Part shown: positions 8,715 through 17,234 of the stretch, piece by piece
Layout: every line of letters starts with the position of its first letter
Position numbering within the stretch: position 1 is the stretch's first letter
Origin: Leptolyngbya sp. NIES-2104
GTDB lineage: Bacteria > Cyanobacteriota > Cyanobacteriia > Leptolyngbyales > Leptolyngbyaceae
NCBI RefSeq assembly: GCF_001485215.1
Contig: NZ_BBWW01000001.1
Span: 744,001-808,000, forward strand
Reading direction: 5' to 3'
Length of the DNA: 64,000 nucleotides
Notes under the pieces: generated by a model
Seen by the model: only the letters and a program-made list of their open reading frames with translations
Told to the model about the DNA's origin: nothing
The model's database searches: none
Position numbers and translations under genes: made by a program

Positions 8715-8879
8715 ATGGTAGAACGGAATTTTTACCGCTCACCATCGAATGAACATCTGATGCGGCATCTCAAAATCTTCCGGGCTGCCAAAGAGGTTGT
8801 GCGATTGAGAAAAGATAATTATTTAGAGGTGAACAAGCGCCATTTGTGGGCTAGTTCGACTGCGATTAGGTGCGATTGA
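8715..8879 (+). CDS. Small ORF (54 aa) in an otherwise empty 815-base gap
   Basis: A frame from ATG at 8715 to TGA at 8879 encodes MVERNFYRSPSNEHLM, then a basic helix (HLKIFRAAKEVVRLRK) and DNYLEVNKRHLWASST. Composition is protein-like but the ribosome site is weak (AAAAAG). It may be a small protein or a leftover of a larger gene. The remainder of the gap between 8519 and 9333 shows no other frame or repeat that I can support. Confidence 0.3.
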   Translation: MVERNFYRSPSNEHLMRHLKIFRAAKEVVRLRKDNYLEVNKRHLWASSTAIRCD

Positions 8880-9333
8880 ACTGCCCGTTTAAGCAGTAGA
8901 AAAACTGGAGGTGATGCTGATGTAAGCCCTCAATCTTGATAGTTCATTGCTGATAGAAACTGCCGCAGACCCGCAAGATTGCGCTCGGTAACTATCCTGG
9001 TGAGGATCGCTCTCAAAGCCAGAATCAGTAACGCTTGTAGATTTCTGGAAAGGTCTTGTTGATATTTCTGTTGACATTGTAGATTTTCTTCATGCTAGAG
9101 AGTGTATCTGTTACTGCTCTAGTGGGTGTTGCGGTAGCTCAATTATGCAATGCCCGCGTTTAGCGCTCTGCGCAACTCCGTGCGTAACCGCAAGTTCAAA
9201 CCATTCTCCTGAATCAGTTCCGAATCTTTGAAAAGATAGAAATTTACGCAATGCCTGCATAAATCCTACATGGAAGCACCCATCTATTGAACAGTTAGAA
9301 AATCATCTAGCCTCGCCTTATCAGGAGTCTTTC

Positions 9334-10614
9334 ATGGAACGATATTTAGGTGCGTTTGAACATTGGTTTTGGCTCTGGGATCAGACCCATCCCTTGCAGT
9401 TTGCGATCGTCGCGAAACTGCAAGGGCAGTTTAGTCCGAACCAACTCGCGATCGCACTTCAGCAGGTTCAGCACCGCCATCCAATGCTTCGAGTTTGTAT
9501 CGCCACCGATGAGATCGGACGACCGAAGTTTGTCGAAACTGAGGGCGAAATTCCAGTGCGGTGGGTGGCAAGAACCGATGACCAGCACTGGCAACGAGAA
9601 CTCGAACAGGAGATGACGTACTCTTTCGATTGGCAAGTTGCGTCCCTGTTGCGGATCGTGGTTTTGCAAGCGGGAGACGTATCTGAACTGATGCTTGTTT
9701 GTTATCACTCGATCTCAGATTCATTGTCTAACATTTACCTACTGCGAGATATTGTGCAAGCGCTAGAAGGCAAAACTTTTGAGCCGCTAGACCTGTCTAC
9801 ATCGCTATCATTAGAGGAAGCATTTCCTCAGCTTGCACCTGCTCCAGAAGTGATGGGTGAAGGTTCCCATTATTCAACCACGATTTCCCGTCGTTCCCAA
9901 CCCCATATTCGCAGTGCGATGCTCTCTGCCGAACTAACGCAGCAACTGCTTGAGCGCAGCCGAGCTGAGCAGACGACGGTTCACGGTGCGATTAGTGCAG
10001 CGTTTTTGCTTGCCTTGACGCAACAACCCTTTCGATTAAGTGATCCAGTAAACTGTGTGCATCCGGTGAATGTGCGATCGCATCTCTCCTTACCCATGCC
10101 TGATGCGGTTGGGCTTTATGTCAATAGTTGTATGACGACTCATTCCCTTGAGCCAAATTCTGTATTTTGGGATGTGGCTCGATCGGTCAAATCCCAAATT
10201 TTGCAAACCGATGTTGCTCAACAATTGGTCGAGGATTCCAAAACTCGGCAAGCAACATTGGCAAACTTACCAGACCCCGTTGCGTTGGCTGAAATTCTCA
10301 AGCAAGCTGCGTTTCAACTAGTAGTGACAAATCTTGGTCTGATTAAGATCCCACAGCAGTACGACAAGATTCGGATTGAAGCCCTTTATGCCCCCGCTGT
10401 TTTGTCTGGCGATCCTCCAGAACGAATCGTTGGGGTTTCGACTTTGGGCGATCGCATTTCCCTAACGATTGTATTTGCACCTCCTGCTGATGTCGATCGT
10501 GATGAGAGCGATCGTGCTGCCACTAACTTTCTATCAGAAGGCGTAAGGCGTTTAGAGGATGCAGTATTGGCTCAATCTGACATCAAGAACGCTCAGTTAT
10601 CCTTGAATGAATAG
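9334..10614 (+). CDS. Condensation-domain acyltransferase paralogue with altered active-site motif
   Basis: A protein of 426 aa, alignable without gaps over the first 140 residues with the product of 6038-7258 (for example, MERYLGAFEHWFWLW against MERELGAFEHLYWLY). At the same position (124-130) the HHxxxDG motif reads YHSISDS: the second His and the Asp are kept, while the first His and the Gly are lost. Activity may therefore be changed or absent. AGGAG sits seven bases before the ATG. The C-terminus carries an extra tail of about 20 residues. As with its paralogue, no carrier-protein partner is nearby. The two genes point away from each other and flank the secreted-protein region. Confidence 0.8.
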   Translation: MERYLGAFEHWFWLWDQTHPLQFAIVAKLQGQFSPNQLAIALQQVQHRHPMLRVCIATDEIGRPKFVETEGEIPVRWVARTDDQHWQRELEQEMTYSFDWQVASLLRIVVLQAGDVSELMLVCYHSISDSLSNIYLLRDIVQALEGKTFEPLDLSTSLSLEEAFPQLAPAPEVMGEGSHYSTTISRRSQPHIRSAMLSAELTQQLLERSRAEQTTVHGAISAAFLLALTQQPFRLSDPVNCVHPVNVRSHLSLPMPDAVGLYVNSCMTTHSLEPNSVFWDVARSVKSQILQTDVAQQLVEDSKTRQATLANLPDPVALAEILKQAAFQLVVTNLGLIKIPQQYDKIRIEALYAPAVLSGDPPERIVGVSTLGDRISLTIVFAPPADVDRDESDRAATNFLSEGVRRLEDAVLAQSDIKNAQLSLNE

Positions 10615-10861
10615 ATTGCTAAATTCATAATCCTTGCAGTTCCCTCGATCGCGTAGAACTTGAACGATCAAATGGATTCGGAAAGAATAAAGACCTCGAA
10701 AATCTGGCTTCGGGAGATGTCTTTGCAGTAGTCTAGCATTGCTCAAACAATCTTTTATTCCTGAATAATTTTTGCATAAGTTGCTGTTCTAGCTACCCAC
10801 TAATAGTATAGATGGAACCAACAGTTCCTTCGTTCATGCTCACATACAAAGGTATTCCACC

Positions 10862-11269
10862 ATGTTGAGAAACTTAAAGACCCCTCTGAAAAGTATTGCT
10901 GTTTTGTCTTTTGTGCTCTTGGCTGCTCCTTTTATCAAACCTGATACTGCACTAGCAGGTGGTTTTAAAAGCTCATGCCGAAGTGCAATGCTACAGGAGG
11001 GCGGTGCTTGGTTGACAGCAGTTTGTGCACAGACAGATGGTGCGGTGACTCGATCTCGATTGAGAATTTCAGATCACATTGCCAACCGCAATGGTGTTTT
11101 AGCATGGGGCGGTGGTGGTTTCACCAGTTCTTGTCGCGCGATTAGTTTCGTCAATGGCGAGAAGTTGCTTGCTCAATGTGGAAACGGTAGAGGAGGCTGG
11201 CGATCCACTGCTATTATTCTTAATGACAAAATTAGTAATCAAGATGGTGTTTTGGCGGTTGATCGTTAA
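10862..11269 (+). CDS. Cyanovirin-N (CVNH) family secreted lectin
   Basis: A protein of 135 aa. The N-terminus is a clear Sec signal peptide with probable cleavage after TALA near residue 32. The mature part is two tandem CVNH half-repeats: GGFKSSCRSA...TAVCAQTDG...SDHIANRNGVLAW, then GGFTSSCRAI...LLAQCGNG...LNDKISNQDGVLAV. The four cysteines occupy the places of the two disulfides of cyanovirin-N. Family members bind high-mannose glycans; whether this one does depends on loop residues that I cannot judge. AAGG precedes the ATG. It stands alone, with a gap of 247 bases upstream. Confidence 0.85.
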   Translation: MLRNLKTPLKSIAVLSFVLLAAPFIKPDTALAGGFKSSCRSAMLQEGGAWLTAVCAQTDGAVTRSRLRISDHIANRNGVLAWGGGGFTSSCRAISFVNGEKLLAQCGNGRGGWRSTAIILNDKISNQDGVLAVDR

Positions 11270-11283
11270 ACTTCTAACTTGAT

Positions 11284-11388
11284 TTAGGTTAGGCACCAAC
11301 CGTAACACCAATCGGCACGGTGCTTAACTTCCAATGCCACATACAACACAGAGTCTTGCCAATTAGCGGGAATTCGGCGAATCAGCCT
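11284..11388 (-). pseudogene. C-terminal gene fragment cut by the MITE-like element
   Basis: The minus strand reads LIRRIPANWQDSVLYVALEV, followed by a short tail ending in WCYGWCLT and a TAA. It looks like the C-terminus of a real protein. The frame stops being sensible exactly where the MITE-like element begins at 11390. No convincing continuation is seen on the far side of the element. The family was not recognised. Confidence 0.3.
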
Positions 11389-11389
11389 A

Positions 11390-11598
11390 AGAGGGTGTTT
11401 GAAAAGTATAAAAAGTCTCTTCGCTCTCGTTTGACTCCCGCCCTGAAATGAATTTCGGGCTAACCGTGGAAAGTCTACTGAAGTAGACTGGGAGCTAGTT
11501 TCAAGTTCTTAGTCCATTTCAATGGACTTGCGCCGATTAGCCCGAAATTCATTTCAGGGCGGGTTACGGCAACAACGATTACTTTTCAAACATCCTCT
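11390..11598. mobile_element. MITE-like foldback element, 209 bp
   Basis: Terminal inverted repeats of 19 bases (AGAGGGTGTTTGAAAAGTA at 11390-11408 and its complement at 11580-11598) match at 18 positions. Inside them a second pair of perfect 27-base arms lies at 11437-11463 and 11537-11563 (beginning CCCGCCCTGAAATGAATTT). Further in are two short hairpins, AGTCTACT/AGTAGACT and AGTCCATT/AATGGACT. There is no ORF. The whole unit can fold into a long branched stem. It was probably mobilised by an IS transposase acting in trans; the flanking bases are consistent with a short TA duplication, which is not conclusive. Confidence 0.7.
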
Positions 11599-11856
11599 AA
11601 AGTCGAACATGTTTTTGGTAGCGGGATCATGACGACGGACGGTAAATTACTGCGCTCAACCAGCCTGAACGCGGTCAACCTTCAGTTAAGCTTGAAGTAA
11701 CTGACTTAACAATCTGTTTCATCGTGCCCAAATTACAGCTTAAGTTGAGTCAATGCTCAAAGTTGGGAGCTGATCCAGAATGAAACTTACTGCTTTCCGC
11801 AGAACATCTGCACAAGATGAATTTTTCGAGATTTTCCAAAGAGAGTTGAGGCATTA

Positions 11857-13590
11857 ATGAAAATGGATAGCGGCAAATCTGTATTTCGCCAAGTGAAACG
11901 ACGAGAATTTTTGAGGGGAGTGAGTTTATTCACTGCCTCTACTGCTGTAACGGGATCGCTTAGCAAAATTCAAGCAGGAGCAGCCATCGCTCAAGTTCCT
12001 GCGTCCCAGGCAAGCAAGGGTTTAGCATCCAAAGCTTACCAAGTTCGAGTCATGTGTGCTAAAGCCATTCGCAGCGAGATGCCTGAGCATCCGACGAATG
12101 GTGACGAAGCGAAATATGCCAATAAGATCGCGAGTGATACAAGAGGATTGCCACACAATCAACGCGGCGAAGTTGATCTAAACGCTTATCGTACTTACAT
12201 CAATGCGCTGAAGTCCGGCAACCCTGATGACTTTGAAGCGATCGTACTGGGCGGCAAACAAAAGCTATCGCAGCCATTAGGTCCGTTAGCAGTCAGCTTA
12301 ACCGGATTAAACGTGAGTCAGATTCCAGTTCCAGCGCCTGCCACACTCGATAGTGCAGAACAAGCTGTTGAATATATTGAACTTGCTTGGCAAGCCTTGT
12401 TGAAGGATGTTCCGTTTAGCGAGTATCAAAATGATACGAATCATCCGCTGATTCTTGCTGCCGTTAAAGAGCTAAACCAGCTTTCAGCCTATCGAGGTCC
12501 GAAGGAAAAAGATCGGATTACTCCTCAAACGCTACTTCGAGGTAGCGCGAACTATCTTTCTGCAAAAGGGACTAGCACAACTAGCCCACCTGGAGTTAAT
12601 GTTGGTCCTTATATTTCTCAGTTCTTGCTATTAAGTGTTCCACTGGGAACACAATACATTGTGCAACAGAATCGAATTCCTGCTGCAACGGGTGAAAATA
12701 GCTTTCTCGTTGATTATGATGAATGGCTATCGATTCAAAACGGTGGCTCAACTGACCGCAAAATCAAGTTCGATTCTGCTCGTCGCTATCTCTTGAATCA
12801 GCGCGACTTAGCCCAAGTGGTCAATACGACTCCTCCAGTTTACATCAATGCCGCCTGGATTCTTCTCACAAAGCCTGACCCATCTGATCCGTTCAGTGGC
12901 GGCATCGGTGCGCCCTACAATCCGAGTAATCCTTATAACCAGTCAAAAACTCAATCAGGCGGCGCTGCAACCTTTGGAGCGGCATATAGTCGAGCTTTAG
13001 TTGCCGCGATCGCACCTTACACGGTTCGAGCAGCTTACTGGCAGAAGTACTACGTGCATCGTCGCCTCCGACCCGAAGCTTATGCAGGACTAATTCATCA
13101 AAATCGCGTCAATCAGACGAACTACCCACTGCATAAAGATGTCTTTAGTTCAGAAGCAGTCGATCGTTTATTCAGCGCCAACAAGACCTGTCTGTTGCCC
13201 CAAGCTTATCCAAGCGGCTCACCATTCTATTCTTCTTACACTGGAGGCGTGGCTGCGATCGCAGGGGCGAGCGTGACAATTCTCAAAGCATTGTTTGATG
13301 AGAATTTTGTTATTCCTAATCCTGTTATGCTTGATCCGAATGATCCCACAAAGCTAATTCCGTACAAGGGCGAACCGCTGACGGTCGGTGGGGAACTGAA
13401 CAAATTAGCAACCAACCTTGGACAAGGGCGATCGGCGGCTGGAATTCACTGGCGGAGCGATACGGCGGCATCTCTAGTCCAAGGAGAAGCGATCGCGATT
13501 AGCATTCTAAGAGATGAAAAGCGAACCTTTCGGGAGAAATTTGAGGGCTTTACCTTCACGAAGTTTGACGGCACAAAAGTCAAAATTTAA
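11857..13590 (+). CDS. Vanadium-haloperoxidase-like protein with Tat signal, catalytic His missing
   Basis: A protein of 577 aa. KRREFLRG near residue 15 followed by a hydrophobic stretch is a twin-arginine signal, so it is exported folded. The rest matches vanadium-dependent haloperoxidases of the PAP2 superfamily: QKYYVHRRLRPEAYAG (about 393-408) supplies the vanadate-binding Lys and Arg, and AGIHWRSD (about 528-535) the Arg/His pair. The third motif, usually SPTHPSYP.GHA, reads SPFYSSYTGGVAA (about 453-465), so the serine and the acid-base His of SGH are replaced by Gly and Val. Vanadate binding and halide oxidation are therefore doubtful. GAGG precedes the ATG. It is monocistronic, with a hairpin 222 bases downstream. 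Confidence 0.8.
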   Translation: MKMDSGKSVFRQVKRREFLRGVSLFTASTAVTGSLSKIQAGAAIAQVPASQASKGLASKAYQVRVMCAKAIRSEMPEHPTNGDEAKYANKIASDTRGLPHNQRGEVDLNAYRTYINALKSGNPDDFEAIVLGGKQKLSQPLGPLAVSLTGLNVSQIPVPAPATLDSAEQAVEYIELAWQALLKDVPFSEYQNDTNHPLILAAVKELNQLSAYRGPKEKDRITPQTLLRGSANYLSAKGTSTTSPPGVNVGPYISQFLLLSVPLGTQYIVQQNRIPAATGENSFLVDYDEWLSIQNGGSTDRKIKFDSARRYLLNQRDLAQVVNTTPPVYINAAWILLTKPDPSDPFSGGIGAPYNPSNPYNQSKTQSGGAATFGAAYSRALVAAIAPYTVRAAYWQKYYVHRRLRPEAYAGLIHQNRVNQTNYPLHKDVFSSEAVDRLFSANKTCLLPQAYPSGSPFYSSYTGGVAAIAGASVTILKALFDENFVIPNPVMLDPNDPTKLIPYKGEPLTVGGELNKLATNLGQGRSAAGIHWRSDTAASLVQGEAIAISILRDEKRTFREKFEGFTFTKFDGTKVKI

Positions 13591-13811
13591 TTGGAACTAG
13601 CTACAGCCTCAAGAATCACGATCGCATTTGCACTACCAAAAAACTCGGCGTTGCTGAATGAGAGTATGAATCAGGTTGGCACAGGCACACCCCGAAATTT
13701 GAGGATGATGGACTTTGGTCACTCGTTCAATTGTCCGAAAGCCCAAGCCATGCTGACTTGAATTCATACTCCTATTACGCAATGCCCTTCAACGCAGCTT
13801 AGAGATGAACT

Positions 13812-13840
13812 ACTCCGCGCTACTTCATTGAGCGCGGAGT
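13812..13840. terminator. Rho-independent-type hairpin
   Basis: Perfect 10-base arms ACTCCGCGCT and AGCGCGGAGT surround a 9-base loop, followed by TTTCTGT. It lies between the converging haloperoxidase and SPFH genes and probably ends the former. Confidence 0.55.
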
Positions 13841-13888
13841 TTCTGTCGCTTCACCTGAGCTAGTAGTTCACCAGTTAAATCTGATGGG

Positions 13889-13958
13889 AAGGTGGGGAGT
13901 GGGGAGGTGGGGAGCAATCTGAATGAGGATTCTCCCCACTCCCTACTCCCTACCCCGC
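13889..13958. repeat. GGGGAG(T/G) short-repeat block with its complement
   Basis: The first half is a run of GGTGGGGAGT-type heptamers (13890-13914). The second half is the complementary CTCCCCACTCCC run (13931-13957). Such heptanucleotide repeats are common between genes in filamentous cyanobacteria. The two halves can pair into a stem. Confidence 0.6.
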
Positions 13959-14056
13959 AAAATCAATGCGTTTGACTACTAGTTGCCTCATGCTTCCGCA
14001 ATTGGTAGAGCTAGACTCTTTTGAATCGAGTCGCAGTAGAAAGCGCTTCTTCTGAC

Positions 14057-14977
14057 TCAGGCGTACGGTATTCCGGTGTTCAGCACAGGCTGAATATTTT
14101 GATCCGAGGTTAAAACAACCAGCAAATTGTTCACCATCATGGCTTTGCGCTCTTCGTCTAGATTCACAATTTGCTCCTCACTCAATCGTTTTAAAGCTTC
14201 GTCAACCATTCCAACTGCACCTTCAACAATCTGGCGACGCGCATCAATAATTGCCTGTGCTTGTTGCCGTCGCAGCATAACTTGAGCCACTTCTGGCGCA
14301 TAAGCAAGATGCGACAAACGCGCCTCCAATACTTCAACGCCTGCGATCGTGAGTCGTGCCTGTAATTCCTCGCGTAGTGCCTGCATAATTTCGTCAGGAG
14401 CGCCGCGTAGAGAAGGGGTTGCAGTCTCAGCATCGTAAGGATAACGCAGGGCAAGCGATCGGATTGCAGCTTCGCTTTGGGTTGCTACAAACTGCTCATA
14501 GTTGTCCACCGCAAAGCGAGATTGGGCAGAATCTTGAACCTGCCACACAACTACGGCAGAAATCTCGATCGGGCTACCCTGCGCTTCGTTGACTTTCAAA
14601 ATTTTGCTATCAAAGTTGCGAATGCGAAGCGATACTTTTCGCATCCCAACAAATGGATTTGTCCACCAAAATCCAGCTTCTCGGACACTGCCAACATAGC
14701 TTCCGAAGAAGGTCAAAACCACTGCTTCGTTCGGCTCAAGTGTAAAGAATCCCGAAATTGAGGGAATCACGAGAATCAATAAACCAACGACAATCCAAGA
14801 AATGACTTCTGGAACGCTGAGAGAACTGTTCAGGTTATTCAGTCTAGCAGTTAGAGCCTGCAACGGCTCAAGCAATCCTTCAATGCGCCAGATTGCAACT
14901 CCCGCGATCACTCCTCCGATTGCCAATGTCAGAAAGCCATTGACCTTAAACGCCGAGAATTCTTGAATCGATTTCAT
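14057..14977 (-). CDS. SPFH/Band 7 (stomatin/flotillin-like) membrane protein
   Basis: A protein of 306 aa. Two hydrophobic segments (about 15-31 and 58-78) precede an SPFH domain starting at [16 protein letters not shown]. Typical SPFH stretches follow: [18 protein letters not shown] and [15 protein letters not shown] helical region ([20 protein letters not shown]) rich in Ala/Gln/Glu is expected to form the oligomerising coiled coil. These proteins organise membrane microdomains. AGGA eight bases before the ATG supports the start. It is the last gene on the minus strand after the ABC transporter genes, 103 bases downstream of them, and is probably part of the same stress unit. Confidence 0.85.
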   Translation of the reverse strand: MKSIQEFSAFKVNGFLTLAIGGVIAGVAIWRIEGLLEPLQALTARLNNLNSSLSVPEVISWIVVGLLILVIPSISGFFTLEPNEAVVLTFFGSYVGSVREAGFWWTNPFVGMRKVSLRIRNFDSKILKVNEAQGSPIEISAVVVWQVQDSAQSRFAVDNYEQFVATQSEAAIRSLALRYPYDAETATPSLRGAPDEIMQALREELQARLTIAGVEVLEARLSHLAYAPEVAQVMLRRQQAQAIIDARRQIVEGAVGMVDEALKRLSEEQIVNLDEERKAMMVNNLLVVLTSDQNIQPVLNTGIPYA

Positions 14978-15080
14978 GAGAAGTGTCCTAATTAATCCTA
15001 GAGTGATACTACTTTGAGAACAAAAATCACAGAGCGACTAACCTATCCAGAGACTGAATGATGATTCGTGAATCAATCTG

Positions 15081-16037
15081 TCAAGCGAATTGAGGACTGT
15101 TACGGTGTGCGTCAACTAACTGTAAAAACACCGTTTCAAGATCCAGCTTAATTAATTCGTTGGTAATCAGTGTCAAATCGCGATCGGATGCCAAGTGAGT
15201 AATGGCGCGTTGAATCTGTGGAACTGCGTTTTCTTCTGCCTGCACGGTATAGACCGCTCGATTTTCGGTTTGTTCAATCAATGAGCAATCAATGACATGG
15301 GGAATTCGTCGCAGTGCTGCCGCTACTTGAGAATTTGTCTCTGAAAACGTCACGCGCAGACTGCCGCGATTAAAGCTGTTTAAAAGTTGCTCAGTGGGTG
15401 CAGTCGCGATGAGTTGTCCTTGATTGAGGATTGCAACAAAATCACTTAAGCGCTGAACATCTTCGAGAATGTGCGTGGAGTAGAAAACGGTTGTTTCCCC
15501 GCGCAAATCGCGCATCAGTTCTAGCACTTCTGCACGTCCGATCGCGTCCATCGCTGATACAGGCTCATCCAGGATCAAGACTGCGGGTTGACCGATCAAC
15601 GCCTGAGCAATTCCCAATCGTTGCCGCATTCCGCCTGAATAGGTTCGACAAGCCCGATCCCTCGCGTGAGCAATTCCAACTCGTTCGAGTAAATGATCAA
15701 TGCGATGTTTTGAGGCTTTTTCTGGATGAAAACTCGCTGCATACTCTAGCACTTCTCGACCCGTCATCCAGCCATAGAATCTTGGCTGTTGAGCAATGTA
15801 ACCGAGGTGACGACGATGTAATCCTGCTGATGTCACTGGAACCCCGTTGATGCTGGCACTGCCGCTTGTCGCTCGACTCAGACCCGCTAGAATTTGGATC
15901 GTGGTTGTTTTTCCAGCACCATTGGGCCCGAGAAATCCAAAGATTGAACCGTGCGGCACTTCCAAGCTGAGATCTTTAAGGACAGTTAGCTTACCGTATT
16001 GCTTCGTGAGGTTCCGAATTGAAATTGCGTTAGACAT
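15081..16037 (-). CDS. ABC transporter ATP-binding protein
   Basis: A protein of 318 aa. Walker A GPNGAGKTT at 37-45, signature SGGMR at 134-138, Walker B VLILDEP at 153-159 and the STHILEDV switch-His region are all intact, so it should hydrolyse ATP. About 100 residues after the nucleotide domain resemble the regulatory tail of ABC-2 exporters. I start at the ATG at 16037, giving 11 bases after the stop of the permease gene; the longer frame to 16082 would overlap it. It pairs with the permease at 16049-16867. The substrate is not determinable. Confidence 0.9.
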   Translation of the reverse strand: MSNAISIRNLTKQYGKLTVLKDLSLEVPHGSIFGFLGPNGAGKTTTIQILAGLSRATSGSASINGVPVTSAGLHRRHLGYIAQQPRFYGWMTGREVLEYAASFHPEKASKHRIDHLLERVGIAHARDRACRTYSGGMRQRLGIAQALIGQPAVLILDEPVSAMDAIGRAEVLELMRDLRGETTVFYSTHILEDVQRLSDFVAILNQGQLIATAPTEQLLNSFNRGSLRVTFSETNSQVAAALRRIPHVIDCSLIEQTENRAVYTVQAEENAVPQIQRAITHLASDRDLTLITNELIKLDLETVFLQLVDAHRNSPQFA

Positions 16038-16048
16038 GGTTTTGAAAT

Positions 16049-16867
16049 TTATGAAGAGAACTCTTTGCGATCGAATACCCAACCCGCTGTAATCGTCATT
16101 ACAGTCATGTAAGCTAGGTAAATTAGGAATTTGGTCAGGTTAAACGAGCCTTCGGGTGTGATAAATCCTTCAATTGCGTTGGTTGGATAGTAAGGCGCGA
16201 TCGCGGTAAAAAGTGGCTGATTTCCAGCGATTTCAAAACTTAAGATACCGATTCCAACCGCAATCAGAAATACAGCACACGCGCCGATCGCGGCTTGATC
16301 TTTTAACAGCAATCCAAACAGCAAACAAAACAACACCCAAAACCCAATTGGCAATAGTGCAAGCACATTTATTAACAAAACAATAGACATAGAAAATGGA
16401 GCGAATCCAAGCCCGATCGCAGCGACAAACAATGCTATTGAATTTGCTAAAACAACTGCAATCAACCAAATCGCAACGGTGTTCACTAACCACTTCGCCA
16501 ACAGCAATGCAGGACGAGAAAGCGGCTTTGTCAAGTTCCATGCCAATGTTCCAGCGTCTTGCTCTTTCGGAATCAGTCCGATCGAGAGCAGAATCGTTAC
16601 AGCATAAACCCAAAGCTGAGTTGTAGAGAAAGCAGTTCCTGCAAAAACAAGATGCTCCCCACTCGCCACCTCTGAAGTGATGTTTAATGATCCTTGACCG
16701 AACATTTTAACAAGCAGAACAGCGCCAATGCTGAACATCAAAGGAGCGAGAATGAGAACAGCGATCGCGCTCTTTTTGCGTTTCCATTCCTGAAGTTCTT
16801 TGCGAAAGAACGGCACAAAGCCAAGTAATAGAACTGTGCGATTAAGTTCAAGAGATCTAAACTTCAT
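16049..16867 (-). CDS. ABC-2 type transporter permease
   Basis: A protein of 272 aa with about six membrane segments. It begins with a cytoplasmic FRKELQEWKRKKS stretch and continues IAVLILAPLMFSIGAVLL. The internal motif EQDAGTLAWNLTKPLSRPALLLAKW is the cytosolic loop usual for ABC-2 permeases. It would form a homodimeric exporter with the ATPase encoded just downstream. AAGG precedes the ATG. It follows the small-protein gene by 29 bases, so the whole run from 17555 to 15081 looks like one transcript. Confidence 0.85.
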   Translation of the reverse strand: MKFRSLELNRTVLLLGFVPFFRKELQEWKRKKSAIAVLILAPLMFSIGAVLLVKMFGQGSLNITSEVASGEHLVFAGTAFSTTQLWVYAVTILLSIGLIPKEQDAGTLAWNLTKPLSRPALLLAKWLVNTVAIWLIAVVLANSIALFVAAIGLGFAPFSMSIVLLINVLALLPIGFWVLFCLLFGLLLKDQAAIGACAVFLIAVGIGILSFEIAGNQPLFTAIAPYYPTNAIEGFITPEGSFNLTKFLIYLAYMTVMTITAGWVFDRKEFSS

Positions 16868-16896
16868 AAGAATACCTTGAGAATCTGAGAGAATTT

Positions 16897-17202
16897 TTAT
16901 TTTGTAGATTGAACGATGCCATTAACAATTCGACGACAGACATCACCCTCTCTAGTATTGAAATCGAGATAATCCTGTGCGTCTTGAGCACTCACTTTGA
17001 TTGTTTGAACTTGCGTTGAACCGAATTTTTCAGCCTGATTAAGAGGTAAAACTTTGGCGGTTACGGCAGTATCTACCACTTCACAAATGCCTTTCAGGGC
17101 ACCCGCCGTTTTGCCACTCGAACTGCCTGGAACATAGCCTAACCTACCCCCAATGAACAATCCAACCAGCCCGGAAAGAAAAACTACTACGATCGTTTTC
17201 AT
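16897..17202 (-). CDS. Small membrane-anchored or secreted protein, paralogue of the upstream gene
   Basis: A protein of 101 aa. An N-terminal hydrophobic helix with a glycine zipper (FLSGLVGLFIGGRLGYVPG) is followed by a soluble part with Cys in GICEVVDTAV and VCRRIV. The layout (glycine-rich helix, then ICEVVD/ACAAID-type segment, a QAEKFG/QAEKIG segment and a final VCRRI/ACKQLRKGI) is shared with the gene just upstream, so the two are tandem paralogues. AGGACACC precedes the ATG. Position ahead of the ABC permease suggests an accessory role in the exporter or envelope-stress unit. The family is unknown to me. Confidence 0.65.
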   Translation of the reverse strand: MKTIVVVFLSGLVGLFIGGRLGYVPGSSSGKTAGALKGICEVVDTAVTAKVLPLNQAEKFGSTQVQTIKVSAQDAQDYLDFNTREGDVCRRIVNGIVQSTK

Positions 17203-17234
17203 AAGAGGTGTCCTACCTGTTAAAAGAGAATCAA

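Noticed and set aside
8889-9077. Minus-strand ORF of 62 codons in the gap before the second acyltransferase
   Set aside because: Low-complexity Ser-rich peptide, no ribosome site and no similarity that I recognise.
13988-14040. Possible tRNA-Gln-like gene (AATTGGTAGAGC followed by CTTTTGAATC and a GACTC/GAGTC stem)
   Set aside because: The anticodon loop would have nine bases, and no acceptor stem or T-arm (GTTCGAATC) can be formed around it. It is at best a tRNA relic.
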